Origin: a virus
DNA: 36,734 bases
IMG/VR virus record: IMGVR_UViG_3300030098_006109
Span: 1 to 36,734 of that record
Reading direction: 5' to 3' (one strand)
The translations under genes were made by a program, and so were the position numbers. The notes beneath the pieces are model-generated. The model was not told where the DNA came from, made no database searches, and saw only the letters and a list, made by a program, of their open reading frames with translations. Each line of letters starts with the position of its first letter. The stretch's first letter is position 1. Of the stretch, positions 12,659-20,552 are shown one piece after another.

Positions 12659-14572
12659 TCAAGCTATCAAAGCAGGTGTCCAAGGTTCATCTGCGAACGT
12701 TTGTTTTGCGTCGCCCCAGTTTGCACCGAACTCAGCATCCACTAAACTCGGTACAGTCAGTGATACGCATGTTTCCATAATTTCTTTGATGGCCCGCGCA
12801 TCTTTTTCGCTGCATACAGAAACATCAAGTTCATCATGAACTTGGATCATTGGCAAGTAGCCATTGTCATATAAAGCGACCATCGCAGCTTTGGTTTGGT
12901 CTGCTGCGCTGCCTTGTATGAGTTTGTTCAGTGCCTTGTACGTGAACGCTCGCCGAATGCTAGGGCCATGCTCACTGAACGCGTCTTGGTATGTCATTGG
13001 CTTGTAAGTGCCATACTTACTTGGCTCCCACTTGTCAAAACGGCAGCGTCGGCCCAGCAGTGTGCGGATCACGCCTTTGGTAGCTGCGCGCTTGCTGGCG
13101 TACTCGCTGAGTTGATTGACAAAGGGCACTTTGTCGTGGTACTCCGTAAACAGCTTTTTACCTTCTTCCATCTCTAAGCCCAGACTAGTAGCTAGCTTAC
13201 GAGTGCCCATGCCGTAGAACAAACCGAGGTTAATGTCCTTAGCTTGTTTACGCGGCACGCCTACGATGTCTGCGGCCATTTGGTGAAAGTCAGTGTGCAC
13301 ATCGCGGTTGTACTCATCAGCGAACGCTTGTGCGCCCCTGAACTCTAACAGGCTTGCGTAGTGCACAACTAGCCGTGGCTCTTGGCTGCTGTAGTCAAAA
13401 GCACCCCACAACGCATCCCGCTCAGGTAAGAACAAACTGCGGATCATAGGGCCAATCTGTGCATTACGTGCGGGCATTTGCTGTAAGTTCGGGCTGCTGT
13501 AGCTGAACCGGCCTGTGATTGTACCTGCATCATCACTGCGTAACTGGTGTAGCTCTGCGTGGATGCGGCCATTGTGGCTGTGCTTTAATATCGTATCAAC
13601 GAATGTAGTACGAGCCTTATTCAGCTCGCGCGTTTCTACGATCAGTTTTGGTACTGTATGAGTATGGTTTTTCAGCCAAAACTTCGTAAAGCTCGGCGCA
13701 TCTGTTTTTTCAGTGCGGGGGTAGGGTAAGTCAATCGCATCAAAGGCGTCAGCTATACTGGCGGCTGCCCAGATCTCTACATGCTTACCTGTTTCCTTGT
13801 GTAGCTGAGCGAGTAACTGCTGCTCTTGCTGGTGAAAGTAACCCTTGAGATACTCTGCCCGGTCAAGGTCAATGCGCACACCTTGCTGCCGCATGGGGAT
13901 AACAGTAGCTAGTACCTTGTGCTCAAGGTCTACAACGTCAGCTATGTCCTCCTGCACAATAAGCGATTGGAAGTAGTTCCACAGGCGCAGTGTCAATGCT
14001 GCATCTTGCTCAGCGTATGCGCCAACAAAACTGGCTGGCAGTTTGAACATCTCGCTTTTGGCATCAACGCCAAACTCAGCGGCAGCTTCGCGTAGGTCTT
14101 TCTCAGACTTGATGTCTGCTAGGTAATCACGGCTGAGATTGTTCAGCGAGTAACTGAACCTGTTTTCATCAAGCAGCGGTGCCACTACCATCGTATCACG
14201 TATTTGGCCACGCACCTTCACGCTTTCAGCAAGTAGCCAGCCCACATCGTATTGTGCGTTGTGGAAGATGAGCTGTTTGGCAGGGTCGCCAGTTATACTT
14301 GCCACCCAGCGTAATGTGCGGCGCGGATCAAGGTTTGGACCGATCTCATGCCGGATGGGGAAGTACCACTGATTATCAGCTACCGCCACCGCAATACCGA
14401 TGATAAAGCCGTCTTGTCGTGCCCAGCCGCTACCTAACTCACGCAGGTTTGGGTCACGTGTTTCAAGGTCAATAGCTACAGTATCGTAAGCACGTAAGTC
14501 AGGATACTCGGTGGGTGCTACCCACTCTGTTTTTGGCGCGAAGAATGTCATTTGCCCTGGGCTTTTATTCAT
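12659..14572 (-). CDS. polA: Family A DNA polymerase with 3'-5' exonuclease
   Basis: Replicative polymerase of 637 aa. Exonuclease motifs: DLE (35-37), FHNAQYD (103-109) and YAEQD (186-190). Polymerase motif A DYSSQEPR (393-400), motif B RKQAKDINLGLFYG (441-454), motif C QVHDELDV (577-584). There is no 5'-nuclease domain and no DnaJ-like Cys cluster. Aligning motif B with E. coli Pol I (R754, K758, F762) puts Leu449 at the F762 position, a variant linked to marine phage groups. It works with the primase and helicases at 20553-26870. Confidence 0.97.
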   Translation of the reverse strand: MNKSPGQMTFFAPKTEWVAPTEYPDLRAYDTVAIDLETRDPNLRELGSGWARQDGFIIGIAVAVADNQWYFPIRHEIGPNLDPRRTLRWVASITGDPAKQLIFHNAQYDVGWLLAESVKVRGQIRDTMVVAPLLDENRFSYSLNNLSRDYLADIKSEKDLREAAAEFGVDAKSEMFKLPASFVGAYAEQDAALTLRLWNYFQSLIVQEDIADVVDLEHKVLATVIPMRQQGVRIDLDRAEYLKGYFHQQEQQLLAQLHKETGKHVEIWAAASIADAFDAIDLPYPRTEKTDAPSFTKFWLKNHTHTVPKLIVETRELNKARTTFVDTILKHSHNGRIHAELHQLRSDDAGTITGRFSYSSPNLQQMPARNAQIGPMIRSLFLPERDALWGAFDYSSQEPRLVVHYASLLEFRGAQAFADEYNRDVHTDFHQMAADIVGVPRKQAKDINLGLFYGMGTRKLATSLGLEMEEGKKLFTEYHDKVPFVNQLSEYASKRAATKGVIRTLLGRRCRFDKWEPSKYGTYKPMTYQDAFSEHGPSIRRAFTYKALNKLIQGSAADQTKAAMVALYDNGYLPMIQVHDELDVSVCSEKDARAIKEIMETCVSLTVPSLVDAEFGANWGDAKQTFADEPWTPALIA

Positions 14573-14747
14573 ACTTACGCACCCTCATCAATTTACGGCA
14601 GGAGCACCTTGGCCATTTGTTTTTCAGCACACGAGCAACAATCAGCCTTTGTTCTTTGCAAACAGAACACACAGCTAACAAAGGTGTTTCCAAGCTATTA
14701 CGCTCAGGTATCTTCGTTTGGGTCAATAGGCTCTTTGTTAATTTCAT
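14565..14747 (-). CDS. Small zinc-finger-like protein overlapping polA
   Basis: A frame of up to 60 aa with CSVC (27-30) and CSC (48-50) and a very basic C-terminus (RKLMRVRKYE), so a small zinc knuckle is likely. Its stop overlaps the polA start by 8 bases. The ATG at 14745-14747 overlaps the upstream gene by 44 bases and lacks a clear SD; a shorter form starting at a TTG near 14690 is possible. Reality is supported by the Cys pattern and placement only. Confidence 0.5.
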   Translation of the reverse strand: MKLTKSLLTQTKIPERNSLETPLLAVCSVCKEQRLIVARVLKNKWPRCSCRKLMRVRKYE

Positions 14748-15057
14748 GGTTGTCCACTTGGCCGTTAAGCTGGCACCAGGCCTCTACCAAAAACAGGTAT
14801 CGGCGTAGGTCGCGTATATCATCAATGATGCCTTCCTGCCGCTGGTCTTGGGCTACAGCTTTGAACACATCATAACCGTGCTGCTCAACTTGTAGCTCTA
14901 GCCTATCCCACTTGCGGGCCAGCATCATGTATGCGCCAACACCGCCACGCTTACGCCAGCTATCACCATAGCTAGCTTCTGCACGGTGCAAACTCTGTGT
15001 ATCTTCCTGGGCAAGTTGTAGAACCTCAAGCGTGGTATCACTAAGCACTCTTTTCAT
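14704..15057 (-). CDS. Nmad1/DUF1599-like protein
   Basis: 117 aa. YGDSWRKRGGVGAYMMLARK (30-49) with WDRLE and then GIIDDIRDLRRYLFLVEA (76-93) resembles the DUF1599 family, named nucleotide modification associated domain 1. Its members occur near DNA-base modification genes in phages. Here it sits next to a hydroxymethylase-type thymidylate synthase and an aGPT-PPlase-like gene. The exact reaction is not known. It overlaps the FkbM gene by 17 bases. Confidence 0.6.
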   Translation of the reverse strand: MKRVLSDTTLEVLQLAQEDTQSLHRAEASYGDSWRKRGGVGAYMMLARKWDRLELQVEQHGYDVFKAVAQDQRQEGIIDDIRDLRRYLFLVEAWCQLNGQVDNHEINKEPIDPNEDT

Positions 15058-15691
15058 TTGCGTCCACCCAATAACTGTTGCAATCCTCGGCTTTTACAAA
15101 AGTGTAGCCCGCTTGTTCCAACGCTGCATATTTTTGTAGTCGCACTTCGTTTTGCCTTTCTTCAAAGGCTTTAGTGCCTTTGCCCCTTGGAGCCACAAAA
15201 TCTTCTGTGATGATTTCTACAGGGCGCACAGCAAAATCATAACCACACAAAATGTTTGCGTCGTTGCCCTCTGTGTCGATTTTGAGAATGTCAATGCGGG
15301 TAACTTCATTTTCGGCAAACAGTGTGTTCAAAGTTTTGATGTCCACCGTTTGATACTCATCTGTTAAGTGCTGTGCGATATAGTATTCCTCTGCAACAAG
15401 AGAAGAACGCATGCATTTTTCTTTTTGTGCAGGCGACCTACGATCAAAAAACCCATATTTGCCCATGTACAATCGGCCTACTTTGTCCTCTGTGTCAATG
15501 GCACACCGAACATATTTGTAGTCAGTGCCTTGCAGGCTTTTGTGAATCTCATCTTGCATGTGCATGTTTGGCTCAACCATCAAGCCAAACCATTGCTCTT
15601 TTTTGCGGTGCAACAGCTTGTGCGCTAGCGATTGTGTGCGCGCGTTGAAGCAGCCAATATCAACTATTACTTTTTTGTTTTGCTCCGGCAC
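15041..15691 (-). CDS. FkbM-type SAM methyltransferase
   Basis: About 216 aa. VIVDIGCFNARTQSLAHKL near the N-terminus is the SAM-binding loop, VEPN is the acidic strand end, and IDILKIDTEGNDANILCGYD is the FkbM signature. FkbM enzymes methylate hydroxyl groups, often on sugars. The GTG at 15689-15691 has AGGAGGAG at good spacing; a TTG two codons upstream (15695-15697) is too close to that SD. It overlaps the thymidylate synthase-like gene by 32 bases. A modified base or its attached sugar is a plausible substrate. Confidence 0.85.
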   Translation of the reverse strand: MPEQNKKVIVDIGCFNARTQSLAHKLLHRKKEQWFGLMVEPNMHMQDEIHKSLQGTDYKYVRCAIDTEDKVGRLYMGKYGFFDRRSPAQKEKCMRSSLVAEEYYIAQHLTDEYQTVDIKTLNTLFAENEVTRIDILKIDTEGNDANILCGYDFAVRPVEIITEDFVAPRGKGTKAFEERQNEVRLQKYAALEQAGYTFVKAEDCNSYWVDANEKSA

Positions 15692-16766
15692 AGCCAAACT
15701 CCTCCTCTGGTGCTAACACCTTAAACCCTGCTTTTGTGACTCTGCGGTTAAGCCACTCGTGACATGCACGCCGCCAATCAGGCGCTTCAATCGTTTGCAC
15801 GATGTCTTGCGCGTGGAGTATGTACGGCACCTCTTCTGAAAGTTTGTACCGCTTCCACTCAAGGTATGCTTCTGCAACGGGCACGGCTACGTCACGGAAA
15901 AAACTGTTTTTAGTCGTGCGTAGTTGATCTGGTAGCGTGCTTGAGTGCACATAATTTTGGCCTGTGTACTCAATAAACATTTGTAGGTCGCTATCAAACT
16001 TTTCAGTGTCGTGCACCAAATCTGCTAGGGGATACAGCCCATCGGTCGGGGGCAAAAGGTAAGGGTCGTAGTCAGGCTGCATACCATCTAGCTTACCAAG
16101 TGTTTCAAGGTAAGCATGAAAGTTATTGCTGAACTGTGTGTAGGTGCCGACTTTGCAGCCCACATGCGCCGCAACGTACTCTTGCAGGTAACTCATATGC
16201 ACTGCATTCGCACCCAGCGCACCCCAAATCATATCATTACTGCGGTTGCACACTGTCATGTGGAGCCGCTCTAGGCTGTCAATGCGGAAGTAGATGTGCG
16301 TGTTGCATGGCAGATCGACGTTTTTGTTACTGCGCACTAAATCATCACGCGGATCCCACATACCTAGCACTGCCCTGCGATCGTTTGGGTAGCAGCTCAG
16401 CCGGTGAATCACTGTTTCAAGCTGGTCGTCAAAAAAGTGTTTGCGCCAACGATAGCCATACGCACCGTGGAAAGTTTTGCCGTTATCGCTGTACACAGAC
16501 ATGCGGTTGTTGAACCGTTGTATCCATTCAACATCGTTGCGGCCAGCTAGCATCCACATACTTTCCAGCAAGTGGAAGAATGGGTTTGCGTCACGCTCAG
16601 GGTAAAACAGCACCCGCTCACGGGGCAGTTCGTAGGTGATTGCTATTGGGTAGGGGAACTCCAGCGCAGGGCCATTGCGTGTATCTTGCTGCACGCCATG
16701 CTCCCGTATTGCCTGGTTGACCACATACAATGCCTCGCTGACATTGCGCACATTAAAAGCTCGCAT
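15660..16766 (-). CDS. Thymidylate synthase / dUMP-dCMP hydroxymethylase family
   Basis: 368 aa from the ATG at 16764-16766 (SD GAGGAGG). FHGAYGYRWRKHF (99-111) fits the folate-site region. DLPCNTHIYFRI (151-162) holds the catalytic Cys154. NRSNDMIWGALGAN (174-187) is the phosphate and base-binding stretch. The last differs from the usual RSxDxxLGxPFN of ThyA, and many phages keep this variant. It would add a methyl or hydroxymethyl group to dUMP or dCMP using methylene-folate. Neighbouring modification genes favour hydroxymethylation, which the sequence alone cannot prove. Confidence 0.85.
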   Translation of the reverse strand: MRAFNVRNVSEALYVVNQAIREHGVQQDTRNGPALEFPYPIAITYELPRERVLFYPERDANPFFHLLESMWMLAGRNDVEWIQRFNNRMSVYSDNGKTFHGAYGYRWRKHFFDDQLETVIHRLSCYPNDRRAVLGMWDPRDDLVRSNKNVDLPCNTHIYFRIDSLERLHMTVCNRSNDMIWGALGANAVHMSYLQEYVAAHVGCKVGTYTQFSNNFHAYLETLGKLDGMQPDYDPYLLPPTDGLYPLADLVHDTEKFDSDLQMFIEYTGQNYVHSSTLPDQLRTTKNSFFRDVAVPVAEAYLEWKRYKLSEEVPYILHAQDIVQTIEAPDWRRACHEWLNRRVTKAGFKVLAPEEEFGCAGAKQKSNS

Positions 16767-17790
16767 GCTTTTGCCTCCTCGCTGGTTCAAGCTCTTCCAT
16801 AGCTTGTATCAGGGCGCTGTCCAAACCTTCGCGCTCTTTAATAGCGTTTTGCACCCACATACTCTTTTGCTGTGCTTGCCACTCCTCTGGCACAGGCATA
16901 CCTGCTCGTTGTATGCCTTCCAAAGATGTAACTGTCCACTCTGCCGGCACCACGTAACCAGCTTGTGTGAGTGTATGCACAGCCGCTTCGTCCACGTACA
17001 TAAACAGGCCCACACTCAACGCTTCGTAAAAGCGGTTTGCAGGACTGGTGTAAACGTAGTGGCTTGTTTCATCTTCCAGGTACACCGTTGCACCATAAGC
17101 AGCTAACTCACCCAGGTCTTTGAACGGTTTGCAAAAGCTCACATGGTCAGGTGTGTATGGTCTCTGTGGGTGTGTAAGCACACAGTCACCTGCGGCCTCA
17201 AGGAACTTGCGCTGCACTTTGCCGGCGCAGCTTATAACCACCGGCCCACGTTTAACGCTGTCGCCGCCCAGCAGCAGCCTTCTGAAAGCGCCTAACCTAC
17301 CGGGCCGGCATGCCCCCCAATAAAACAACACCGCCGGTTGTGCCCCCCTTAAAAGGGCTTTAGGCACAGCTTCGTTAAATGTAAGGGCGTTCCAATTTAT
17401 ATACCTGTCCCCAGGCTTACAGCAGTAGTCAGGCACCGTGCTCCACAGGTAGATGTCGCCCGTGGTAAAGGGGAAGTCGTGGCTCCAGCCACGTTCGTCC
17501 CGCACTACCTTTTGCACTTGGCTGATTGGGTGAACGTTATAATCGTTCTGCACATATATCAGTTTGTCACAACCCCGCGCTTGTTGGGCTAGCTCAAGCC
17601 GCAACTCTGGCGGAGCAAACGCACCCATGCTGTTTACATAGATGATGTTTTTGTACTGCTTCTGCCATAGACCAGGTTGATCTACCAAGGGCAGGTCAAA
17701 CATGGTGGCAATGTATTTGGCGATGCGCGCGCTGGCGATAGTAGTCTGCGCAGCGCACTTCGTCAGGTGCACTACTACAGTATCAGCCAT
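16753..17790 (-). CDS. GT-B-like glycosyltransferase
   Basis: 345 aa, ATG at 17788-17790 preceded by GGGA. The central AVLFYWGACRPGRLGAFRR and the C-terminal YTSPANRFYEALSVGLFMYV (around residue 265) look like the donor-binding half of GT-B enzymes, where a conserved Glu follows the N-R-F-x motif. In this position it could glycosylate a modified base, although capsule or protein targets are also possible. Its start overlaps the upstream aGPT-PPlase-like gene by 8 bases. Confidence 0.6.
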   Translation of the reverse strand: MADTVVVHLTKCAAQTTIASARIAKYIATMFDLPLVDQPGLWQKQYKNIIYVNSMGAFAPPELRLELAQQARGCDKLIYVQNDYNVHPISQVQKVVRDERGWSHDFPFTTGDIYLWSTVPDYCCKPGDRYINWNALTFNEAVPKALLRGAQPAVLFYWGACRPGRLGAFRRLLLGGDSVKRGPVVISCAGKVQRKFLEAAGDCVLTHPQRPYTPDHVSFCKPFKDLGELAAYGATVYLEDETSHYVYTSPANRFYEALSVGLFMYVDEAAVHTLTQAGYVVPAEWTVTSLEGIQRAGMPVPEEWQAQQKSMWVQNAIKEREGLDSALIQAMEELEPARRQKHASF

Positions 17791-18718
17791 TGTATTCCCA
17801 CGCCCCCTCGCCACGGTTGACGGTGCCTTCTTCTACAGGCCAGCTCAGCCCCCACATATAATCAACCTTACTACGGGGCCTGCCTTGGTCTTGGTATACA
17901 CGCATCCACTTATCCCACTCACACAGGCTATGCTCAATGCAGCGCATGTCAACTTCGTTCATTGGGATGTGTGCACCTAAGTGCTGTGGAGCGTACTCGT
18001 CAAGCAGATCACGCATCTCATCATTCCAGTTTATGCCACTGGCGTTGAGTGGGCGGTTGCTCAAACGGTTCAGGCCACGCTTTGCTCCTGGGCCGGCGTT
18101 TGCCCAACGGAGTACATCAAGCGCCAGCGACAACACAGGCATATGGTTGAGGTCTGTCACAACCTCGTAAGCCATAAAGCCACCGCCACCCCAGCCACGA
18201 TACTTACTCAGCTCGTTGTGGAACACTTGCAGGTATGGGTCGCTATGGGCAAGGTCTGCCAAATCTTCCTTAGCTTCCCAAATGGGCGCAAGGAAGTGGT
18301 CAACAACTACTTCTTCTTTTGGTAAGTTTAGTCCTTGGTTCGTTATGATGTATGCCCCTGTGAACACTTTTTGCTTTTTGTCTAAACGTTCACGGGCAAC
18401 ACTTTTCAAAAGCCCTGGGTTCCACTCCTCTTGCCAGCCCACTGAGGCAGCATATTCAGGCGTACCAAACATGCGGAATAAGCAGGTGTTGAAAATTTGT
18501 AGGCCCCAGGACTTATTATTGTTCGGCTGCGTCCAGTGGCGGCGCATCCATATAGTTACCCTATCGTTTTCGCGGAACGGGTTTGTGAACTTGTACGCGC
18601 GCATAATCTCATCGTCAGTCCAAGGTGCTGGCTGACCAGCTAACCTTTTGAGATAGATGTTATGGCGCTCGTTGATCCAGTAGAAAAATAATTCTACGTT
18701 CTCCTGGTCAAACTGCAT
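17783..18718 (-). CDS. aGPT-PPlase / amino acid:DNA transferase-like protein
   Basis: 311 aa, ATG at 18716-18718 behind AGGAG. WINERHNIYLKR (14-25), PWTDDEI (32-38) and YKFTNPFREND (42-52) match the start of the alpha-glutamyl/putrescinyl thymine pyrophosphorylase family. FTGAYIITNQG (119-129) and the glycine-rich GWGGGGFMAYEVVTDL (175-190) fit its HhH glycosylase-derived core. Members act on hydroxymethyluracil derivatives in phage DNA to build hypermodified thymine. No P-loop kinase is visible here, so part of such a pathway may lie outside the window. The family call is from motif memory. Confidence 0.75.
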   Translation of the reverse strand: MQFDQENVELFFYWINERHNIYLKRLAGQPAPWTDDEIMRAYKFTNPFRENDRVTIWMRRHWTQPNNNKSWGLQIFNTCLFRMFGTPEYAASVGWQEEWNPGLLKSVARERLDKKQKVFTGAYIITNQGLNLPKEEVVVDHFLAPIWEAKEDLADLAHSDPYLQVFHNELSKYRGWGGGGFMAYEVVTDLNHMPVLSLALDVLRWANAGPGAKRGLNRLSNRPLNASGINWNDEMRDLLDEYAPQHLGAHIPMNEVDMRCIEHSLCEWDKWMRVYQDQGRPRSKVDYMWGLSWPVEEGTVNRGEGAWEYNG

Positions 18719-18721
18719 GTT

Positions 18722-19042
18722 TTACTCCTGTGGTGGCATTTCCAAACGGATGACACCTTTTTTCACCGCTAACCAAATATCAGCAGACGAGCCCGCACTA
18801 GGTAACTCAGCAAGGCGATCAAGTGCCTCGCCTACGGTGCGGCTCTGCATTACCACCAACATATTCCGTGCGCGCTTGGTTTCTTTGCGAACGCCTTGCG
18901 GCTCATCGGCAATATTAATGATCAGCTGATTTTTGTTGATGCGTGGTTTTTTTGGCGCTGCTTTTTTCGGTTCGGCAGCGGGCGCAGCGTCAAGCTGCTC
19001 TTCAATGCTCGTAGCGTAAGGTACTGTTTCTTCGGTGCTCAT
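18722..19042 (-). CDS. Hypothetical protein with Ala/Pro/Lys linker
   Basis: 106 aa from the ATG at 19040-19042 (GGAG at 7 bases). Residues 1-20 are acidic, 21-36 form an Ala/Pro/Lys linker (APAAEPKKAAPKKP), and the C-terminal 70 residues look folded. It ends 3 bases before the aGPT-PPlase-like gene and may belong to the same unit. No family recognised. Confidence 0.65.
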   Translation of the reverse strand: MSTEETVPYATSIEEQLDAAPAAEPKKAAPKKPRINKNQLIINIADEPQGVRKETKRARNMLVVMQSRTVGEALDRLAELPSAGSSADIWLAVKKGVIRLEMPPQE

Positions 19043-19115
19043 CGGTAACTCCAAAAGTTCAGAGGATGTTCTTTTATGGTTTAAGAACATCCTCCAAACA
19101 AGTGTTGTTTTGTCG

Positions 19116-20129
19116 TTAAGCAGCCTTAGCCATATCTACTGCTAGGCTCAGGGCCTTGCGTTTTGTGCTGGCAGCACTGCCGAGCCATGCGCTGTACAAT
19201 CCGTTGCCAGCTTGGCGGCTTTGCTTCTGGTGGTCAAGCACATATGTCACACCGTTCAGTGCACCCCACCACGTACCCTTGGCTGATTGCAGGTCAGCAC
19301 CAGGGCTAGTTTCAATGGCCTCACGCACGGCCAGGGCAGTACGCTTGAACTCATCGCGGGTGAACGGCACCTCATCATTGCTGACCAGCAGGTTGGGCTG
19401 GAACAACTGTGCAACGTAGCGGTCAACAAGGTCATCCTTGGCAGCAGTAGTAGCAAGGAAGTCGACCTTTTCCTGGAAGTCTTGCAGCCCTGCATTGCTC
19501 AGGCCCAAGGCTTCCTCAGCAGCCGCCTGTACTTGCTCATCAAACATTTGGATGTGCAGTACGCGGAACCTGCTACCACCCTGACCAAGCGCAAGCGTCA
19601 AAGTGTTGTTACAAACAACCCGGATAGGCGTAAGCATAATGGTCATAGCCTTACCTACCTGATGGCTGTTGTTCAGCAACAAGTAACCACCAATTTGGTC
19701 CTCACTGCCGTTTACCCGAAAGTCACTGTTTAGCTTGGCCAAGCACCAAATATCCTTGCCCTCACGTAAGCTGCCCGCTGTCTCCATGGACATATTGCCG
19801 GCATCAGTGAACTTTTTGAAGAACTGCATTACCTCATCGTTCTGAAAAGGTATGTAATCATTGCCGCACACACTCAGCCGGGTGTTGTCACTGTCACGCA
19901 TAAGTACGTGGTCATCAGGCAAGTGTGTGAAGCTAGTTTCTTGGGTAGGGTCAAGCAAGTTCCAAACGTTTGGTGCGCTTGGCGTATATAATGGCCGCTT
20001 GCTAACGGTCCAGTTGAGCTGTGCTGCGATGAGCATCTCCTCGGGTGTCATATCGTGCTCGACTTTGGTCCCGAGTCCGTGCCAGGGCGTCTTCCCGGCG
20101 TAAGCCATTGTCTCTACCATGTGTGCCAT
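19116..20129 (-). CDS. DUF932 / TIGR03299 phage-plasmid protein
   Basis: 337 aa, ATG at 20127-20129 with GGAGAAAC upstream. The N-terminus MAHMVETMAYAGKTPWHGLG, then GSLREGKDIW and VVCNNTLTLAL, is diagnostic of DUF932 proteins found on phages and plasmids. It is a soluble protein. Its function is not settled; it often lies beside replication genes, as here. Confidence 0.9.
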   Translation of the reverse strand: MAHMVETMAYAGKTPWHGLGTKVEHDMTPEEMLIAAQLNWTVSKRPLYTPSAPNVWNLLDPTQETSFTHLPDDHVLMRDSDNTRLSVCGNDYIPFQNDEVMQFFKKFTDAGNMSMETAGSLREGKDIWCLAKLNSDFRVNGSEDQIGGYLLLNNSHQVGKAMTIMLTPIRVVCNNTLTLALGQGGSRFRVLHIQMFDEQVQAAAEEALGLSNAGLQDFQEKVDFLATTAAKDDLVDRYVAQLFQPNLLVSNDEVPFTRDEFKRTALAVREAIETSPGADLQSAKGTWWGALNGVTYVLDHQKQSRQAGNGLYSAWLGSAASTKRKALSLAVDMAKAA

Positions 20130-20149
20130 TTTGTTTCTCCATAAAGCAC

Positions 20150-20470
20150 TTAGTGTGTAGTAACCGAGTCATCAAACCAACTGTCATCCACGGGGTGCAT
20201 GGCCGTCGGTAAATCTGCAAACTCGTCGTGAGAAAGTGGTAGCACTGCCGTTTGGCCGGAAGTGCTGATCATGAAGGTAACCATTACGCATTGCGCAATA
20301 GTGTCTTCATTGTATTTGTAAACAGGATACCAGGCCTCTGGCAGTGCCTCAACACTGCGCAGTTCCCAGTGGTCCCAGCCGTTGTCTCTGGCCTGTAAGT
20401 TCAAGGTACGCAATATGCCTTTAGTGGCATATGTAACCTCAATCTCTGAAGGCCCTGCTTCACTGTGCAT
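20150..20470 (-). CDS. Hypothetical 106-aa protein
   Basis: The start is the ATG at 20468-20470, set by GGAGG about 8 bases upstream; a longer frame to 20527 lacks an SD. The protein is acidic and beta-rich in appearance, with no recognisable motif. It sits between the UvrD-like helicase and DUF932. Confidence 0.65.
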   Translation of the reverse strand: MHSEAGPSEIEVTYATKGILRTLNLQARDNGWDHWELRSVEALPEAWYPVYKYNEDTIAQCVMVTFMISTSGQTAVLPLSHDEFADLPTAMHPVDDSWFDDSVTTH

Positions 20471-20552
20471 GTAACAATCCTCCGTAATAGTTACAAACAC
20501 ACAGTAGCAAGCATGACCAAAGAACAAACTGGTTTTTACTCAATCCGACAAA

